Shown here: piece by piece, positions 5,240-7,146 of the stretch
Position numbering within the stretch: position 1 is the stretch's first letter
Layout: every line of letters begins with the position of its first letter
Notes under the pieces: model-generated
What the model was told of the DNA's origin: nothing
The model's input: only the letters and a program-made list of their open reading frames with translations
Databases searched by the model: none
DNA from: an uncultured Eubacteriales bacterium
GTDB lineage: Bacteria > Bacillota_A > Clostridia > Christensenellales > Aristaeellaceae
Assembly (NCBI GenBank): GCA_900313545.1
Contig: OMRS01000134.1
Span: 1 to 7,146, forward strand
Length of the DNA: 7,146 nucleotides
Reading direction: 5' to 3'
Made by a program: the position numbers and the translations under genes

Positions 5240-5887
5240 CTAAATGTCCAGACTCTTCAGTTTTTCGGTTTCCAGGATCACCAACAGCTTGGTATCCGCG
5301 CTCAGGTGATGCTCCGGCCTGACGACCTGCCAGTCCCCGTTTTTTTCCTTCTCGGCAAGGATGTTGAGCCCGATGCGCCTTCGCAGGTCCAGCTGTCCAA
5401 GGGTATGACCGATCCAGCCCTTCAGAGGCTTGATCTCCACCACCGACAGGTGATTTCCCACCTTGAAGTAGTCCAGGATGCTGTCTGAAAAGAGAATCCT
5501 GGCGGAGCGCTGCCCCGCCTCCTCCTCCGGAATGATGGTCTTGTCCGCCCCCACCTTGTGGAGCAGGGAGGCCATGCGCTCCGAGGAGCACTTGGCGATG
5601 ACCAGAGGGACTTTCTGTTCCTTGGCCACCGCCACGCTCATGATGCTGGCGTTCAGATCACGGCCTATGGCGGTTACCACCACATCCATGTTCCCCAGTC
5701 CCAGTTCCAGCAGCTCATCCTCCTCCGACACGTCCGCGCACACGGCAGAAGTGCAGTAGGCGGCGATCGCCTGGACCTTCTCCTCGTCACGGTCCACCGC
5801 CAGCACATCCGCACCCAGATCATAGAGGCTGCGCACCAGGCTGCCCCCGAAGCGTCCCAGTCCCAGGACTGCAATGGATTTGCTCAT
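5240..5887 (-). CDS. ktrA: KtrA-type potassium uptake regulatory subunit (RCK domain)
   Basis: A 215-residue cytosolic protein with one RCK_N and one RCK_C domain, the size of KtrA/KtrC; TrkA of enterobacteria is twice as long. The Rossmann fold is shown by GLGRFG (9-14) and the acidic VDRD (31-34) that holds the nucleotide ribose; ATP/ADP/NAD binding is the family property. The RCK_C part spans about residues 135-210 (VVEIKPLKGWIG, then GQLDLRRRIGLNILAE). KtrA rings of eight subunits gate the KtrB channel according to bound ATP or ADP, and in Bacillota the RCK_C domain often binds cyclic di-AMP; whether this one does is an inference. The ATG at 5887 has TAGGAGGA eight nt upstream, and that site overlaps the ktrB stop, so the two genes are translationally close (11 nt apart). 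Confidence 0.93.
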   Translation of the reverse strand: MSKSIAVLGLGRFGGSLVRSLYDLGADVLAVDRDEEKVQAIAAYCTSAVCADVSEEDELLELGLGNMDVVVTAIGRDLNASIMSVAVAKEQKVPLVIAKCSSERMASLLHKVGADKTIIPEEEAGQRSARILFSDSILDYFKVGNHLSVVEIKPLKGWIGHTLGQLDLRRRIGLNILAEKEKNGDWQVVRPEHHLSADTKLLVILETEKLKSLDI

Positions 5888-5898
5888 CGTCTTTCCTC

Positions 5899-7146
5899 CT
5901 ACCCCACAAAGAAATCTCCGTCAATATAGCTGATCTTGGGCTGCGGCCGTCTGGACCTGGCAAAGAAGATCGCCATGGAAATCGGCCCGATCCTTCCCAG
6001 ATACATGCCCAGGATGATGATCAGCCGGCCGGCGCTGTTCAGCGTCGCCGTCAGGTTTCGGGTCAGGCCCACCGTGCCCAGCGCGCTGACCACCTCAAAC
6101 AGGCTGTCCGTCATGTTGTCCCGCGGGTTGGTGGACATGAGCACCAGGGACAGTACCAGCACCGAGAGCAGACTGACGGCCACGATGGCCGTGGCCTTCC
6201 TCATCTGCTCCGCGGAAAGAGTTCGCCCGAAGACCGTCTTCTTGGGCTCGTCCCGGATATAGGTGATCACGTTCATCGCAGCCAGAAAGAAGGTGACGGT
6301 CTTGACGCCGCCCGCCGTACCCACGGGCGAGCCGCCGATAAACATGAGCAGATACGCCACCAGGCACGAACTGGTGTTCATGTTCTCCTGCGGGAAGGTG
6401 GCAAAGCCCGCCGTACGCAGGGTCACCGACTCAAAGATACTGTTGAGCACCCTGTCCCTCATGGACATGCTCCCCAAAGTCCTGGGATTTCTGAATTCAA
6501 GCACGTAAATCAGCAGCGCGCCGCCGGCGATGAGGACAAAGGTGAGCACCAGCACCAGCCGGGTATGCTCGCTGAGCCGTTTCCAGATCACCCGCGGCGA
6601 ATAGCCTTTCTGAACTCCGCTTCTGACCTTTGAAGACAGGTCAAACCACACCACATAGCCCAGGCCTCCCAGCACGATGAGCCCCATGGTCACCCCAAGG
6701 ACCATGGGACTGGATTGGTAGTCCTTCAGGCTGGCGGGACCGATGATATCAATGCCGGCATTGCAGAATGCGGACACTGCGTTGAACAGGGATACCCACA
6801 GCCCCTTGATCCAGCCATAGGCGGGAACAAAGGCCAGGGCATACAGCAGCGCGCCCGCCCCTTCCACGATGAGGGTTCCCCGAAGGAGCTTGACCAGAAA
6901 TCCGAGGATCCCCGCGCTGCGTTCCAGGTTCAGCGCGTCCTGCAGCAGCAGCCGGTCTCCGAGGCTGAACCGCCTGCGGACAAGAAGCATCATGGTGGCA
7001 TTGACCGTGATGACGCCCAGACCTCCGATCTGGATCAGCCCCAGGATCACCAGATGTCCCAGCGTACTCCAGTGGCTGAAGGTGTCCACCACCACCAGGC
7101 CCGTCACACAGACCGACGTGGTGGCGGTAAACAGCGCCGTCAGAAA
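5899..7146 (-). CDS. ktrB: KtrB/TrkH-family potassium channel subunit (N-terminus beyond right edge)
   Basis: 415 codons are open from the right edge to the TAG at 5901-5899. Four P-loops, each giving one glycine of the K+ selectivity filter, are visible: TTSVCVTGLVVVDT near the window edge, NAVSAFCNAGIDIIG, FESVTLRTAGFATF and FEVVSALGTVGLTRN. The stretch GGSPVGTAGGVKT matches the intramembrane gating loop that KtrA controls. KtrB dimers carry out K+ uptake through the cytoplasmic membrane, Na+-dependent in several species. Whole proteins are about 445-455 residues, so only some 30-40 residues (first helix) are missing. A GTG at 7107 can serve as a start on paper, but the first P-loop continues in frame upstream of it, so it is internal. 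The gene is followed after 11 nt by ktrA and then by the MATE gene; the operon promoter lies outside the window. Confidence 0.95.
   Translation of the reverse strand, partial: FLTALFTATTSVCVTGLVVVDTFSHWSTLGHLVILGLIQIGGLGVITVNATMMLLVRRRFSLGDRLLLQDALNLERSAGILGFLVKLLRGTLIVEGAGALLYALAFVPAYGWIKGLWVSLFNAVSAFCNAGIDIIGPASLKDYQSSPMVLGVTMGLIVLGGLGYVVWFDLSSKVRSGVQKGYSPRVIWKRLSEHTRLVLVLTFVLIAGGALLIYVLEFRNPRTLGSMSMRDRVLNSIFESVTLRTAGFATFPQENMNTSSCLVAYLLMFIGGSPVGTAGGVKTVTFFLAAMNVITYIRDEPKKTVFGRTLSAEQMRKATAIVAVSLLSVLVLSLVLMSTNPRDNMTDSLFEVVSALGTVGLTRNLTATLNSAGRLIIILGMYLGRIGPISMAIFFARSRRPQPKISYIDGDFFVG

Noticed and set aside
3955..5322. A 455-codon plus-strand open frame opposite the MATE gene
   Set aside because: It is antisense to a well-supported MATE transporter, is His/Gln/Arg-rich and has no membrane or domain signature.
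5899..7107. Start of KtrB at the GTG at 7107
   Set aside because: The conserved first P-loop (ALFTATTSVC) continues in frame upstream of this codon to the window edge, so the gene is truncated by the window instead.

Overview
The window looks like an ordinary chromosomal stretch from a moderately GC-rich member of the Bacillota (Firmicutes), most likely an anaerobic, Clostridia- or Erysipelotrichia-like bacterium. The grounds are strong AGGAGG-type ribosome binding sites, low-GC-Gram-positive-style promoters, a KtrB/KtrA potassium uptake pair, and small proteins (DUF1294 and VOC families) that are common in these groups. The lineage is an inference; no rRNA or species-level marker is present. 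No rRNA, tRNA, CRISPR array, complete insertion sequence or phage gene was seen.

Layout from left to right. (1) Positions 1-699, minus strand: the N-terminal membrane half of an ABC exporter that runs off the left edge. (2) Positions 700-1187: a gap of nearly 490 nt with no convincing gene. (3) Positions 1188-1463, plus strand: a small DUF1294 membrane protein, convergent with (4) acyP, an acylphosphatase at 1523-1813 on the minus strand. acyP lies behind (5) an AqpZ-type aquaporin at 1885-2577, also minus, with an 11-bp hairpin between them. The aquaporin has a clear promoter, and its predicted transcript begins almost exactly at a stem-loop. (6) Positions 2657-3039: a divergent intergenic region, AT-richer in its left two thirds, with a perfect-arm palindrome and a 10-bp inverted repeat enclosing about 100 nt. 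(7) Positions 3040-3574, plus strand: a complete single-gene transcription unit of promoter, VOC-family gene and intrinsic terminator. (8) Around 3689-3734: a hairpin that looks like a bidirectional terminator. (9) Positions 3841-7146, minus strand: a three-gene run reading ktrB (5' end missing), ktrA, then a MATE-family efflux pump.

Functionally the window is dominated by membrane transport: K+ uptake (KtrB channel subunit plus KtrA cytosolic gating ring), water movement (aquaporin), multidrug or metabolite efflux (MATE) and an ABC exporter. K+ uptake and an aquaporin are both relevant to osmotic and turgor control, but they are in separate transcription units and a joint role is only a possibility. 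I found no convincing undescribed multi-gene system. The items most worth a second look are the low-GC intergenic region at 2657-2930 and the 5'-end hairpin of the aquaporin mRNA.
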